From assembly GCF_014650875.1 (NCBI RefSeq), contig NZ_BMVU01000002.1:428734-492733 (forward strand): a stretch of DNA of 64,000 nt, read 5' to 3'. The position numbers and the translations under genes were made by a program. The notes beneath the pieces were generated by a model. That model was not told where the DNA came from. It ran no database searches and saw only the letters and a program-made list of their open reading frames with translations. This document shows, one piece after another, positions 43,744 through 52,122 of the stretch. This stretch comes from Streptomyces minutiscleroticus (GTDB taxonomy: Bacteria; Actinomycetota; Actinomycetes; Streptomycetales; Streptomycetaceae). The number at the start of each line of letters is the position of its first letter. Position 1 is the stretch's first letter.

Positions 43744-45008
43744 TTGCCCTGCCCCTTCCGGTACGGCAGGCCGCCCGCCTTCGGCGCCCGCAGCCGCTGC
43801 GCGGAGAACGCGAGGACGACCAGCGTGATGACGTACGGCGTGGCGGAGACGACCTGGTTGGGCACCTCGTTGGTGCCCGCGTACCAGGCGAAGACCAGCA
43901 CGCCGACGACGAAGGTGACCGCGGCCTGGACGTACTTCTTCCGGATCGCCGTCCAGACGGCGCCGATGACCAGCAGGATCGCGCCGAGCAGCAGCAGCGC
44001 GTGGACGTTCTCGGAGCCGCCGCGCAGGTTGAGGCTGTCGGTGTAGCCGAACAGGCCGGCGCCGATGGCGAGGCCGCCCGGCATCCAGTTGCCGAAGATC
44101 ATCGCGGCGAGACCGATGTAGCCGCGGCCGCTGGTCTGGCCCTCCAGGTAGAAGGGGTTGGCGACGATGGAGAGGAAGACGCCGCCGAGACCGGCCAGAC
44201 CGCCGGAGATGATCACGGCCAGGTACTTGTACTTGTAGACGTTCACGCCGAGGGACTCGGCCGCGACCGGGTTCTCGCCGCAGGAGCGCAGGCGCAGGCC
44301 GAAGGAGGTGCGCCACAGGATCCACCAGGTGGCCGGGATCAGCGCGACGGCGATCAGGGTCAGCCAGGAGACGTTGGTGACCAGGCCGCCGAGCAGGCCC
44401 GCGAGGTCCGAGACGAGGAACCAGCCGTGGGCGTTGAGGTCGCTCAGCGCGGACGACAGCCCCGGCACCGTGAAGTCGCCGAGGGAGTCCACCGGCGGGG
44501 ACTGCTTGGCCGTGCCGCCTTCCACGCCCTCGAAGGCGAGCGGGGCGAGGTAGCGGGTGGCGCCGAGGGCGAGGATGTTGATCGCCACACCGGAGACGAT
44601 GTGGTTCACGTTGAAGGTGACGGTGACGATCGCGTGCAGCAGACCGCCGATCGCGCCGCCGACGATGCCGAGCACGACACCGGTCCACGGGCCCCACTGG
44701 TAGCCGGCCCAGGCGCCGAACCAGGTGCCGAGGATCAGCATGCCCTCGAGGCCGATGTTGACGACGCCCGCGCGCTCGGCCCACAGACCGCCGAGGCCGG
44801 CGAGCCCGATCGGGACGGCCAGTTCGAGGGCGGTGGACATCTGGCTGACGTTGGTGATGCCGTCGGCGCCGGTGATGATGCGGACGAGCGAGGTCAGAGC
44901 CAGCCCGCCCGCGATGATCAGCAGCACGGCGGGCAGTGACAGCCGGCGGCCGGCGGGGGCCGCGGACGACTCCCGCGTGGGCTGGTTGAGGTCGGTAGTC
45001 GTGGTCAT
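43740..45008 (-). CDS. Nucleoside ABC transporter permease (second)
   Basis: 422 aa, ~9-10 membrane helices, BPD_transp_2 (branched-chain/ribose-type) family. Typical segments: AERAGVVNIGLEGMLILGTW, FNVNHIVSGVAINILALGAT and GYIGLAAMIFGNWMPGG. With its partner permease and the ATPase it forms the BmpA/NupNOPQ-type purine/pyrimidine nucleoside importer. Its start overlaps the stop of the first permease (ATGA). The conserved cytoplasmic loop GENPVAAESLGVNVYKYKYL is intact. Confidence 0.93.
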   Translation of the reverse strand: MTTTTDLNQPTRESSAAPAGRRLSLPAVLLIIAGGLALTSLVRIITGADGITNVSQMSTALELAVPIGLAGLGGLWAERAGVVNIGLEGMLILGTWFGAWAGYQWGPWTGVVLGIVGGAIGGLLHAIVTVTFNVNHIVSGVAINILALGATRYLAPLAFEGVEGGTAKQSPPVDSLGDFTVPGLSSALSDLNAHGWFLVSDLAGLLGGLVTNVSWLTLIAVALIPATWWILWRTSFGLRLRSCGENPVAAESLGVNVYKYKYLAVIISGGLAGLGGVFLSIVANPFYLEGQTSGRGYIGLAAMIFGNWMPGGLAIGAGLFGYTDSLNLRGGSENVHALLLLGAILLVIGAVWTAIRKKYVQAAVTFVVGVLVFAWYAGTNEVPNQVVSATPYVITLVVLAFSAQRLRAPKAGGLPYRKGQGK

Positions 45009-46147
45009 CGGCCCGCCACCTCCTGCTTCTCGGTCTTGTTGGCGGAGGGGGAGGCGGAGGCGCCGAGGACGTGGCCCGCCGCGAGCTCCGCGCCGACCCG
45101 GCGCTGCTGGCGGCGCAGGCCCCACTCGCGGACGGCCTCGTAGGAGACGACGACCGCGAGGACGATCAGGCCCTGCATGATGACCGCGATCTCCTTGTCG
45201 TACCCGTGGAAGTCCAGCTCGGGCGAGGCCTTGTCGAGCCAGGCCCACAGCAGGGCGGCGAAGGCGATACCGGTGGGGCTGTTGCGGCCGAGCAGGGCGA
45301 TGCCGATGCCCAGGAAGCCGATGCCGGTCGGGAAGTTCAGGCTGTACGTGTGGGTGTCGCCGAGCAGGATCGGCAGGCCCGCGAGGCCCGAGATCGCGCC
45401 GGAGAGCAGCATCGCCGTGAGCACCATGCGCTTGGGGTTCACACCGCTGGCCGCGGCGGCGGACTCCGAGGCGCCGGAGGCGCGCAGGTCGAAGCCGAAG
45501 CGGGTGCGGTTGAGGACGACCCAGTAGCCGATGCCGAGCAGGACGGCGATGATCACGAAGCCGTAGACCTCACCGGCCGCGCCCATGTCGATGCCGGGCA
45601 GCCACCCGGACTCGTGCATCTCGCCGGTGGTGTTGTTGTTGCCGACCTTGACGCCGAAGACGGTGGGCAGCCAGAGGTAGCCGATGACGGCGGTCGCGAT
45701 CGAGTTGAGCATGATCGTCGCGACGACCTCGCTGACGCCGCGGGTGACCTTCAGGACACCGGCGATGCCCGACCAGAACGCGCCGGTGAGCAGCGCGGTC
45801 AGGATCAGCAGCGGGAGCTGCAGGGCGGCCGGCAGCGCCACGTGGGCGCCGACGACCGCGGCCACCATGGCGGCGAGCTGGTACTGGCCGTCCACGCCGA
45901 TGTTGAACAGGTTCATCCGGAAGCCGATGGCCACCGCCAGCGCCGCGATGTAGTACATCGAGGCCTGGTTGATGATCAGGACCTGGATGTCGGAGTACGT
46001 GGCCTGCTGGAACATCAGGGTGTAGGGCTCGACCGGGTTCTTGCCCGAGGCGATCAGCACGATCGAGGTCAGGGCGAAGGCCACGGCGAGCGCGATGACC
46101 GGCCCGGCCACCGCGAGGAGCACGCGCTCCTTGTCGAACTTCTTCAT
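45005..46147 (-). CDS. Nucleoside ABC transporter permease (first)
   Basis: 380 aa. Same family as its neighbour: FRMNLFNIGVDGQYQLAAMV, VTRGVSEVVATIMLNSIATA, and FDLRASGASESAAAASGVNP as the ATPase-contact loop. About 8-9 helices, with a C-terminal charged tail (NKTEKQEVAGR). Its ATG shares one base with the ATPase stop (TGATG), so translation is coupled. Confidence 0.93.
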   Translation of the reverse strand: MKKFDKERVLLAVAGPVIALAVAFALTSIVLIASGKNPVEPYTLMFQQATYSDIQVLIINQASMYYIAALAVAIGFRMNLFNIGVDGQYQLAAMVAAVVGAHVALPAALQLPLLILTALLTGAFWSGIAGVLKVTRGVSEVVATIMLNSIATAVIGYLWLPTVFGVKVGNNNTTGEMHESGWLPGIDMGAAGEVYGFVIIAVLLGIGYWVVLNRTRFGFDLRASGASESAAAASGVNPKRMVLTAMLLSGAISGLAGLPILLGDTHTYSLNFPTGIGFLGIGIALLGRNSPTGIAFAALLWAWLDKASPELDFHGYDKEIAVIMQGLIVLAVVVSYEAVREWGLRRQQRRVGAELAAGHVLGASASPSANKTEKQEVAGR

Positions 46148-47802
46148 CAGCGGGCCTCGTCTTCCGGGGCGTCTGCGTCGGCCTGCGGGGCGGCCTCCGC
46201 CGGGGTGGTCTTCGCGCCCTTGGCCGGGCTCTCCGGCGTCTCCTCGTGCTCCAGGTGCCCGGTGGCGGCACCGGTCATCGCCGAGCCGAGCTCCTCCGGG
46301 GTGATCGTGGCGGGGTCGGCGTCCGCGACCAGCCTGCCGTTGTAGATCACACGGAGCGTGTCGGAGAGGCCGATCAGCTCGTCCAGGTCGGCGGAGATCA
46401 GGAGCACGGCCAGACCCTCGCGGCGGGCCTCGCGGATCTGGTCCCAGATCTGGGCCTGCGCGCCGACGTCCACGCCGCGGGTGGGGTGGGCGGCGATGAG
46501 GAAGCGCGGCTTGTGGCTCATCTCGCGGCCGACGATCAGCTTCTGCTGGTTGCCGCCGGACAGCGAGGCGGCGGTGACGTCGATGCCGGGGGTGCGGACG
46601 TCGTACTCCTCGACGATGCGCCGCGTGTCCTCCTGGGCCGCCTTCGGGTCCAGCCAGAAGCCCTTGGCGTTGGGCTTCTCGGTGACGTGGCCGAGGATGC
46701 GGTTCTCCCACAGGGGGGCCTCGAGGAGCAGGCCGTGGCGGTGGCGGTCCTCGGGGATGTAGCCGACGCCCTCCTCGCGGCGCTTGCGCGTGGGCCAGGC
46801 GGTGATCTCCTCGGCCTCCAGCGCGATGGTGCCGGAGTCGGCGTGCTTGAGGCCGATGAGCGCGTCGATGAGCTCGGTCTGGCCGTTGCCCTCGACACCG
46901 GCGAGGCCCAGGACCTCGCCCGCGTGGATGGTGAAGGTGATGTCGTCGAGCAGCGCCTTGCCGCCGGCGGCCTCCAGGCGCAGGTCCTTCACGGTGAGGA
47001 CCGGGCGGTCGGTGACCGTGGACTCGCTGGTCTCCGGCGTCGGCAGCTCGCTGCCCACCATCAGCTCGGCGAGCTGGCGGGGCGTGGTCTCGGAGGGGAC
47101 GGCCGTGCCGACCGTCGTACCGCGCCGGACGACCGTGATGTCGTCGGCGACCGACAGCACCTCGCCCAGCTTGTGGGAGATGAAGATGACCGAGAGGCCC
47201 TCGGACTTCAGCTCGCGCAGGTTCTCGAAGAGGGCGTCGACCTCCTGCGGCACGAGCACGGCCGTGGGCTCGTCGAGGATGAGGGTTCTCGCGCCGCGGT
47301 AGAGGACCTTGAGGATCTCCACGCGCTGGCGGTCGGCGACACCGAGGTCCTCGACCAGGACGTCGGGGCGCACTCCGAGGCCGTACCGGTCGGAGATCTC
47401 CGCGATCCTGCGCCGGGCCCGGCCGCCGATGCCGTACAGCTTCTCGCTGCCCAGCGCCACGTTCTCCAGCACCGTGAGGTTGTCGGCGAGCATGAAGTGC
47501 TGGTGGACCATGCCGATGCCGCGGGCGATGGCGTCGGCGGGCGAGGAGAAGGAGACCTGCTCGCCGTCGACCTTGATGGTGCCCTCGTCCGGCTTCTGCA
47601 TGCCGTAGAGGATCTTCATCAGCGTCGACTTGCCGGCGCCGTTCTCGCCGACGAGGGCGTGGACGGTGCCCTTGCGGACGGTGAGGCGGATGTCGTGGTT
47701 GGCCACGACGCCCGGGAAGCGTTTGGTGATCCCGGCGAGCTCGACGGCGGTCGCCTGACCGCTGACCGCCGCGCCGGCCGGAGGGCTGCTGGACGCGTTG
47801 AT
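46147..47802 (-). CDS. Nucleoside ABC transporter ATP-binding protein (duplicated ATPase), probable ATC start
   Basis: 551 aa with two ABC domains. Domain 1: Walker A GENGAGKS, VHQHFMLADNLTV, Walker B LILDEPTAVL. Domain 2: degenerate Walker A (GVEGNGQTE), LSGGNQQK, HPTRGVDVG. This is the RbsA/YufO layout. In this frame there is no ATG, GTG or TTG between the operator at 47832 and the first beta-strand. The codon spaced correctly (7 nt) from AGGAGA is ATC 47802, giving INASSSPPAGAAVSGQATAV. Either ATC initiates or one base is missing from the sequence. An acidic Ala-rich tail ends the protein. Confidence 0.9.
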   Translation of the reverse strand: MNASSSPPAGAAVSGQATAVELAGITKRFPGVVANHDIRLTVRKGTVHALVGENGAGKSTLMKILYGMQKPDEGTIKVDGEQVSFSSPADAIARGIGMVHQHFMLADNLTVLENVALGSEKLYGIGGRARRRIAEISDRYGLGVRPDVLVEDLGVADRQRVEILKVLYRGARTLILDEPTAVLVPQEVDALFENLRELKSEGLSVIFISHKLGEVLSVADDITVVRRGTTVGTAVPSETTPRQLAELMVGSELPTPETSESTVTDRPVLTVKDLRLEAAGGKALLDDITFTIHAGEVLGLAGVEGNGQTELIDALIGLKHADSGTIALEAEEITAWPTRKRREEGVGYIPEDRHRHGLLLEAPLWENRILGHVTEKPNAKGFWLDPKAAQEDTRRIVEEYDVRTPGIDVTAASLSGGNQQKLIVGREMSHKPRFLIAAHPTRGVDVGAQAQIWDQIREARREGLAVLLISADLDELIGLSDTLRVIYNGRLVADADPATITPEELGSAMTGAATGHLEHEETPESPAKGAKTTPAEAAPQADADAPEDEAR

Positions 47803-47831
47803 AACGCACTCTCCTAGGGAAAGGGGGTCGT

Positions 47832-47843
47832 CTACGCGCGTAG
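47832..47843 (-). promoter_or_regulatory. Operator of the nucleoside ABC operon (CTACGCGCGTAG)
   Basis: Exact 12-bp palindrome 30 bp upstream of the ATPase start and 18 bp upstream of its AGGAGA. Confidence 0.75.
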
Positions 47844-47882
47844 CGCCCCTACGGCAAACAAAGCGGGGCGCCCCACCGCCGA

Positions 47883-47917
47883 ACGGGGGACGGGAAGCCG
47901 GCCTTCCCGTCCCCCGT
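47883..47917 (-). terminator. Terminator downstream of the first BMP lipoprotein
   Basis: Perfect 15-bp stem (47883-47897 with 47903-47917), loop CCGGC. It separates the lipoprotein from the ABC operon, so expression is set by two promoters. Confidence 0.8.
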
Positions 47918-47965
47918 CGAGCGGTCGCAACCCCGTGGTGATCGGCTGCTCGTGCTCCTGCTGCG

Positions 47966-49018
47966 TCAGCTGGACTTGACCTTGATCTCGCCGCTGATGA
48001 TCTTCTCCTTGGCCGTCTCGATGGCCTTCTGGAGCTCGGCGTCGTCCTTGAACTTCGGGTTCGAGTCCGCGAGGCCGACCTCACCGCTCTTCAGATCGCC
48101 CCTGACGATACCGCCCTCGGGCTTGCCGTCCTCGACCGCCTTGGCAAGCGTGTACACCGCCTTGGCGACGTCCTTCGTGGCCGAGGTGAGGATGGAGTCC
48201 TTGTACGCGGCGAGCGCCTTCTGCCGGTACTGGTCGGAGTCGACGCCGATCGCCCAGACCTTGTTGGCGGAGGCCGCCTCGATCACGCCCTGGCCGGACA
48301 GGCCGGCGGCGGCGTAGATCACGTCGGCCTTCTTCTCGATCTGGCCCTCGGCGGCGGCCTTGCCCTTGTCGGGGCTGGAGAAGCCGCCCTCCTCCGCGGT
48401 CTGGGTCAGGTACTGGGAAATGACCTTGACCTTGGAGTCCGTGTCCTTGACGCCCTGCTCGAAGCCGGCCTGGAACTTGTGGATCAGCGGGTTGTCCACG
48501 CCGCCCACGAAGCCCACGGTGTTCGTCTCGGTGCTCTTCGCGGCGGCGACACCGGCGAGGTAGGAGGCCTCCTGCTCGGCGAAGACCAGGTCGGCGACGT
48601 TGTCCGCCTCGACGGTGGAGTCGTCGACGATGCCGAAGGTGGTGTCCGGGTACTTCTCCGCGGCCGCCTTGACGGCGGGCGCGTAGGCGTAGCCGACCCC
48701 GATGATGGGGTTGTAGCCCTGCTTGGCCAGCGAGACAAGGCGCTGGGTCTTGTCGGCGTCCGTCTCGCCGTCGGTGGGCTCGACGTCGGCCGTCTCGTAC
48801 TTGAACTCCTTCTTCGCCTGCTCCAGGCCCGCGTACGCGGCGTCGTTGAAGGACTGGTCGCCCTTGCCGCCGACGTCGTAGGCGATGGCGAGGCCCTTGT
48901 CGCCCTTGGACTCCGAGGAGGACGAGCTCTCGGTGGAGGTGCCGCCGCAGGCCGAGAGGGCGAGGGCGAGGGAAGCGGTCGCTGCGCCCGCGACCGTAAG
49001 GCGGGAAACCCGGCGCAT
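47966..49018 (-). CDS. BMP-family nucleoside-binding lipoprotein 1
   Basis: 350 aa. Signal sequence with lipobox LALSAC, a Ser-rich tether, then a periplasmic-binding fold of the BMP/Med family: KGLAIAYDVGGKGDQSFNDA is broken across the first strand. It also has NPIIGVGYAYAPAV, FGIVDDSTVEADNV, FVGGVDNPLIHKFQAGFEQG and GVDSDQY. It is the extracellular solute receptor for the adjacent ABC importer. AGGAG precedes ATG 49018. It is ~65-70% similar by eye to the next lipoprotein, so they are tandem duplicates. Confidence 0.94.
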   Translation of the reverse strand: MRRVSRLTVAGAATASLALALSACGGTSTESSSSSESKGDKGLAIAYDVGGKGDQSFNDAAYAGLEQAKKEFKYETADVEPTDGETDADKTQRLVSLAKQGYNPIIGVGYAYAPAVKAAAEKYPDTTFGIVDDSTVEADNVADLVFAEQEASYLAGVAAAKSTETNTVGFVGGVDNPLIHKFQAGFEQGVKDTDSKVKVISQYLTQTAEEGGFSSPDKGKAAAEGQIEKKADVIYAAAGLSGQGVIEAASANKVWAIGVDSDQYRQKALAAYKDSILTSATKDVAKAVYTLAKAVEDGKPEGGIVRGDLKSGEVGLADSNPKFKDDAELQKAIETAKEKIISGEIKVKSS

Positions 49019-49084
49019 GGTGTTGCTCCTGTCGTACGAGCGCCTGGCGGGGATCGGGGGCGGCGCTCTGGCTCCGCGGCAGAT

Positions 49085-49096
49085 TAACGCGCGTAG
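49085..49096 (-). promoter_or_regulatory. Operator of BMP lipoprotein 1 (ATTAACGCGCGTAGA)
   Basis: Core ACGCGCGT with one full half-site (GCGTAG) and a degenerate left half. The 15 bases ATTAACGCGCGTAGA recur identically before the second BMP gene. Confidence 0.65.
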
Positions 49097-49210
49097 ACCG
49101 ACGAGAAAACCCCTTCTGTCCACCTTGTTATACAGACTGACCGCCTCGTTATGAGGCCGTCGCCGAGGGCGGTCGCACGGCTCCGGAGGGTGGCTCTCCG
49201 GCCGGTCGCG

Positions 49211-49245
49211 CGGGGAGGCGGGCGGGATGTGCGCCCGCCTCCCCG
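49211..49245 (-). terminator. Terminator downstream of BMP lipoprotein 2
   Basis: Perfect 14-bp stem (49211-49224 with 49232-49245), 7-nt loop, 13 nt past the stop codon. Confidence 0.8.
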
Positions 49246-49257
49246 AAAGGGCGCCGG

Positions 49258-50325
49258 CTACTCGGTCCTCACCTTGATCGACCCGTCGATGATGCCCTCC
49301 TTGGCCTTCGCCACGGCGTCCGAGAGCCCGGCGATCTTCGCGAACCCGGGGTTGCTCTCGGACAGGCCCACGCCGTCGGCCTCGAGGTCGAAGGTCTGCG
49401 TGCCGGTCAGCGGCTTGCCGTCCTCGACGGACTTGGCGAGCGCGTACACCGAACCACCGACGTCCTTGAGTGCCGAGGTCAGGATGTAGTCCTTGTACTT
49501 GGCGAGGGCTCCCTGCTTGTACTGGTCCGAGTCGACGCCGATCGCCCACTTCTTCTCGGTGGCGGCGGCCTCGATGACACCCTGCCCGGAGAGCCCGGCG
49601 GCCTGGTAGATGACGTCGGCGTTCTTCTCCAGCTGCGCCTCGGCGGCGGCCTTGCCCTTGTCCGGGCTGGAGAAGCCGCCCTCCTCCGCGGTCTGGGTCA
49701 GATACTGGGAGAGGACCTTCACCTTCGGGTTCGTGTCCTTGACGCCCTGCTCGAAGCCCGCCTCGAACTTGTGGATCAGCGGGACGTCCACCCCGCCCAC
49801 GAAGCCCACGGTATTGGACTTCGTCGCCTTGGCGGCGGCGACGCCGGCGAGGTACGAGGCCTCGTTCTCGGCGAAGACCAGGGAGGCCACGTTGTCGCCC
49901 TCGACGACCGAGTCCACGATGCCGAAGGTGGTCTTCGGGTACTTCTTGGCGACCTCCTCCATCGCGGGGCCGTACGCGAAGCCGACCCCGATGATGGGGT
50001 TGTGGCCCTGCTTGGCCAGGGAGGTCAGACGCTGCACCTTGTCGGCGTCCGTCTCGCCCTCGGTGGGCTCGATGTCGGCGGTGGCGTAGCCGAACTCGCT
50101 CTTCGCCTTCTTCAGGCCCGCGTACGCGGCGTCGTTGAAGGACTGGTCGCCCCGGCCGCCGATGTCGTACGCGATGGCGAGTCCCTTCTCCTTCCCGCCG
50201 CCCTCGTCCTCGTTCCCGGCCTCGCTGCTGGTGCCGCCGCAGGCCGCGGTGGCGAGCGCGAGCGACGCGACCCCCACCGCGACGCGGGTCAGTCCGGATG
50301 TCCGACGCATGGTGAAGTTCCCCAT
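49258..50325 (-). CDS. BMP-family nucleoside-binding lipoprotein 2
   Basis: 355 aa from ATG 50325 (350 from ATG 50310). Signal peptide with lipobox LATAAC and a Glu/Gly-rich linker. The binding fold carries the same landmarks as lipoprotein 1 (GRGDQSFNDAAYAG, NPIIGVGFAYGPAM, GGVDVPLIHKFEAGFEQG). Divergence is concentrated in the ~C-terminal 80 residues and the linker. Two receptors for one permease set suggest different nucleoside preferences. It has its own operator and terminator. Confidence 0.93.
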   Translation of the reverse strand: MGNFTMRRTSGLTRVAVGVASLALATAACGGTSSEAGNEDEGGGKEKGLAIAYDIGGRGDQSFNDAAYAGLKKAKSEFGYATADIEPTEGETDADKVQRLTSLAKQGHNPIIGVGFAYGPAMEEVAKKYPKTTFGIVDSVVEGDNVASLVFAENEASYLAGVAAAKATKSNTVGFVGGVDVPLIHKFEAGFEQGVKDTNPKVKVLSQYLTQTAEEGGFSSPDKGKAAAEAQLEKNADVIYQAAGLSGQGVIEAAATEKKWAIGVDSDQYKQGALAKYKDYILTSALKDVGGSVYALAKSVEDGKPLTGTQTFDLEADGVGLSESNPGFAKIAGLSDAVAKAKEGIIDGSIKVRTE

Positions 50326-50365
50326 TCTTCAAAGCTCCGCAGTGGGCGCTGAGTTCGGCGCACAT

Positions 50366-50377
50366 TAACGCGCGTAG
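50366..50377 (-). promoter_or_regulatory. Operator of BMP lipoprotein 2 (ATTAACGCGCGTAGA)
   Basis: Same 15-base sequence as before lipoprotein 1, 40 bp upstream of the start codon. Confidence 0.65.
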
Positions 50378-50480
50378 AAAGGGCGGGGAACGGGGTACCG
50401 CCGTGCTGTTATCCATTCGTGCTGGTGGCCGGTCGCGTTCGTGCCGCGCCGGTTACGGGCGGGTGACGCAAGGGGACGAA

Positions 50481-50511
50481 GGGGTACCGGCCGGGCATCG
50501 GCCGGCACCCC
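50481..50511 (-). terminator. Terminator after the M20 amidohydrolase
   Basis: GGGGTACCGGCC (50481-50492) pairs with GGCCGGCACCCC (50500-50511) with one mismatch; 7-nt loop. Confidence 0.6.
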
Positions 50512-50518
50512 GTCCCGG

Positions 50519-51739
50519 TCAGACGCCGGCGTCCAGCAGGGCCGCCGCGGTGAACAGCTCGACGCCCGCCGTGATGGCCGACTCGTCGGCGTCGAAGTCG
50601 CCCTGGTGCAGATCGCGGACGACGTGGTCGCCGGGCCTGCGGACGCCGAGGCGGGCCATCGAGCCGGGGACGTGCTCCAGGTACCAGGAGAAGTCCTCGC
50701 CGCCCAGGCTCTGCTCGGTGTCCTCCACGGACTCCGCGCCCCGGCGGGCGGTCATCGCCTCGCGCAGCAGCTCGGTGACGGCCGCGTCGTTGACGACCGG
50801 CGGGACGCCGCGGATGTAGTTGATCTGCGACTTGGCGCGGTGCAGGGTGGCGACCTCGTCGATCGCGGCGTGCACGATGTCGGGCGCGGCGCGCCAGGCG
50901 GCCAGGTCCAGGCAGCGGACGGTGCCGGCCAGCTCGGCGTGTTGCGGGACCACGTTGCACGCGTGCCCGGACTCGATGCGGCCCCAGGTCACCGAGAGGC
51001 CCGAGCGGGCGTCGACGCGCCGCGCGACCACGGCCGGCACGTCCACGGCGACCCGGGCGACGGCGGTCACCAGGTCGGTGGTGAGGTGCGGGCGCGCGGT
51101 GTGGCCGCCGGGCCCGTCGAGCGCCACCTCCAGGCGGTCGCAGGCGGAGGTGATGGCGCCGTGCCGCAGGCCGACCCGGCCCGCCTCGACCTTCGGGTCG
51201 CAGTGCACGGCGACGATCCTGCCGACGCCGTCGAGCCCGCCGGACTCGACGACCTCCTGCGCCCCGCCCGGCAGTACCTCCTCGGCGGGCTGGAAGATCA
51301 GCCGCACGGCACGCCGGAGCAGGCCCTGGCGGTGCAGGTCGGCGAGGACGAGGCCCGCGCCGAGGACGACGGTGGTGTGCACGTCGTGGCCGCAGGCGTG
51401 GGCGCGGTCGGGGACGGTCGACCGGTAGGGGCAGTCGGCCTTCGTGTCCGGGATGGGCAGCGCGTCGATGTCGGCGCGCAGCGCCAGCATCGGACGGGCC
51501 GGGTCCGGCTCGCCGATGTCGCAGACGAGGCCGGTACCGGTGCGCAGCACGCGGGGCGCGAGGCCGGCCTGCTCCAGGCGGGCCTTGATCGCGGCGGTGG
51601 TGCGGAACTCCTGGTTGCCCAGTTCGGGGTGCATGTGCAGATCGCGGCGGAAGGCGATCAGCTCGGCACGCAGGGCCTCGGGCAGCGTGCCGGGAAGCGC
51701 GGCTTCCCCGTGGGTGTCGGCCTCGGACTCTAGGGACAT
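50519..51739 (-). CDS. M20-family amidohydrolase (IAA-amino-acid hydrolase-like)
   Basis: 406 aa metallohydrolase. Catalytic domain: FRRDLHMHPELGNQEFRT, ALRADIDALPI, metal ligands HACGHDVHT, FQPAEEVLPGGA and C-terminal GGEDFSWYLE. The dimerisation domain lies at ~190-300 (GGHTARPHLTTDLV). It cleaves N-acyl or N-aryl amino acids or a related amide; the substrate is unknown. ATG 51739 is preferred to GTG 51751 because the AGAGGG at 51753-51758 fits it better. No regulon palindrome is present. Confidence 0.9.
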   Translation of the reverse strand: MSLESEADTHGEAALPGTLPEALRAELIAFRRDLHMHPELGNQEFRTTAAIKARLEQAGLAPRVLRTGTGLVCDIGEPDPARPMLALRADIDALPIPDTKADCPYRSTVPDRAHACGHDVHTTVVLGAGLVLADLHRQGLLRRAVRLIFQPAEEVLPGGAQEVVESGGLDGVGRIVAVHCDPKVEAGRVGLRHGAITSACDRLEVALDGPGGHTARPHLTTDLVTAVARVAVDVPAVVARRVDARSGLSVTWGRIESGHACNVVPQHAELAGTVRCLDLAAWRAAPDIVHAAIDEVATLHRAKSQINYIRGVPPVVNDAAVTELLREAMTARRGAESVEDTEQSLGGEDFSWYLEHVPGSMARLGVRRPGDHVVRDLHQGDFDADESAITAGVELFTAAALLDAGV

Positions 51740-52070
51740 CAGTTGGTTCACCCTCTGAAGGGTAGGACGACGTGGCGGCCGACTGACGGACGATCAACAA
51801 AAATTCAACCCGTTCGGGGAAGAAAACTTGTCCGCGTGGCGCATAACTTTCGGGCAGGACGGGTAAACTCGCCCGGCTTTCCGGGCAAGCCCGCAGAGAC
51901 GGTCGGCGGTGACCGCTCGCCCTCCGTGGAAGAACCCCGAGGATGGAGGGTTCATTCCCGTCCGGAACCTGTGCGTCCATGACAGGAACTCCTACGCATA
52001 CCACGGCGCCGCACACGCCCGCGGTTCCGTTCACCTGCCGGACAGGAGTCCGATAACGGCCTGAAAGCGC
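51740..52070. other. 383-bp intergenic region, AT-richer and structured, possible ncRNA or leader
   Basis: The AT-rich part (51790-51870) carries AAAAATTCAA, AAGAAAACTTG and GGGTAAACT. Short hairpins follow: GCCCGG-CTTT-CCGGGC (51871-51886) and GAACCC/GGGTTC (51932-51953). A 37-codon plus-strand frame (51943-52056, MEGSFPSGTCASMTG...) starts in the second hairpin. The stretch ends at the strong stem at 52071. It may be an untranslated RNA, but no known Rfam-type consensus was recognised. Confidence 0.35.
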
Positions 52071-52111
52071 CGGAGCGGGACGTCCCGGACACTCCCGGAC
52101 GTCCCGCTCCG
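52071..52111. terminator. Strong terminator after the nonulosonate operon
   Basis: Perfect 14-bp stem (52071-52084 with 52098-52111) whose loop can pair further. It lies 12 nt past the stop of the minus-strand gene at 52123. Confidence 0.8.
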
Positions 52112-52122
52112 TCACCCCGTCC

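Noticed and set aside
51943..52056. 37-codon ORF in the gap after the amidohydrolase
   Set aside because: No ribosome site, no domain and starts inside a hairpin; mentioned only as part of the structured gap.
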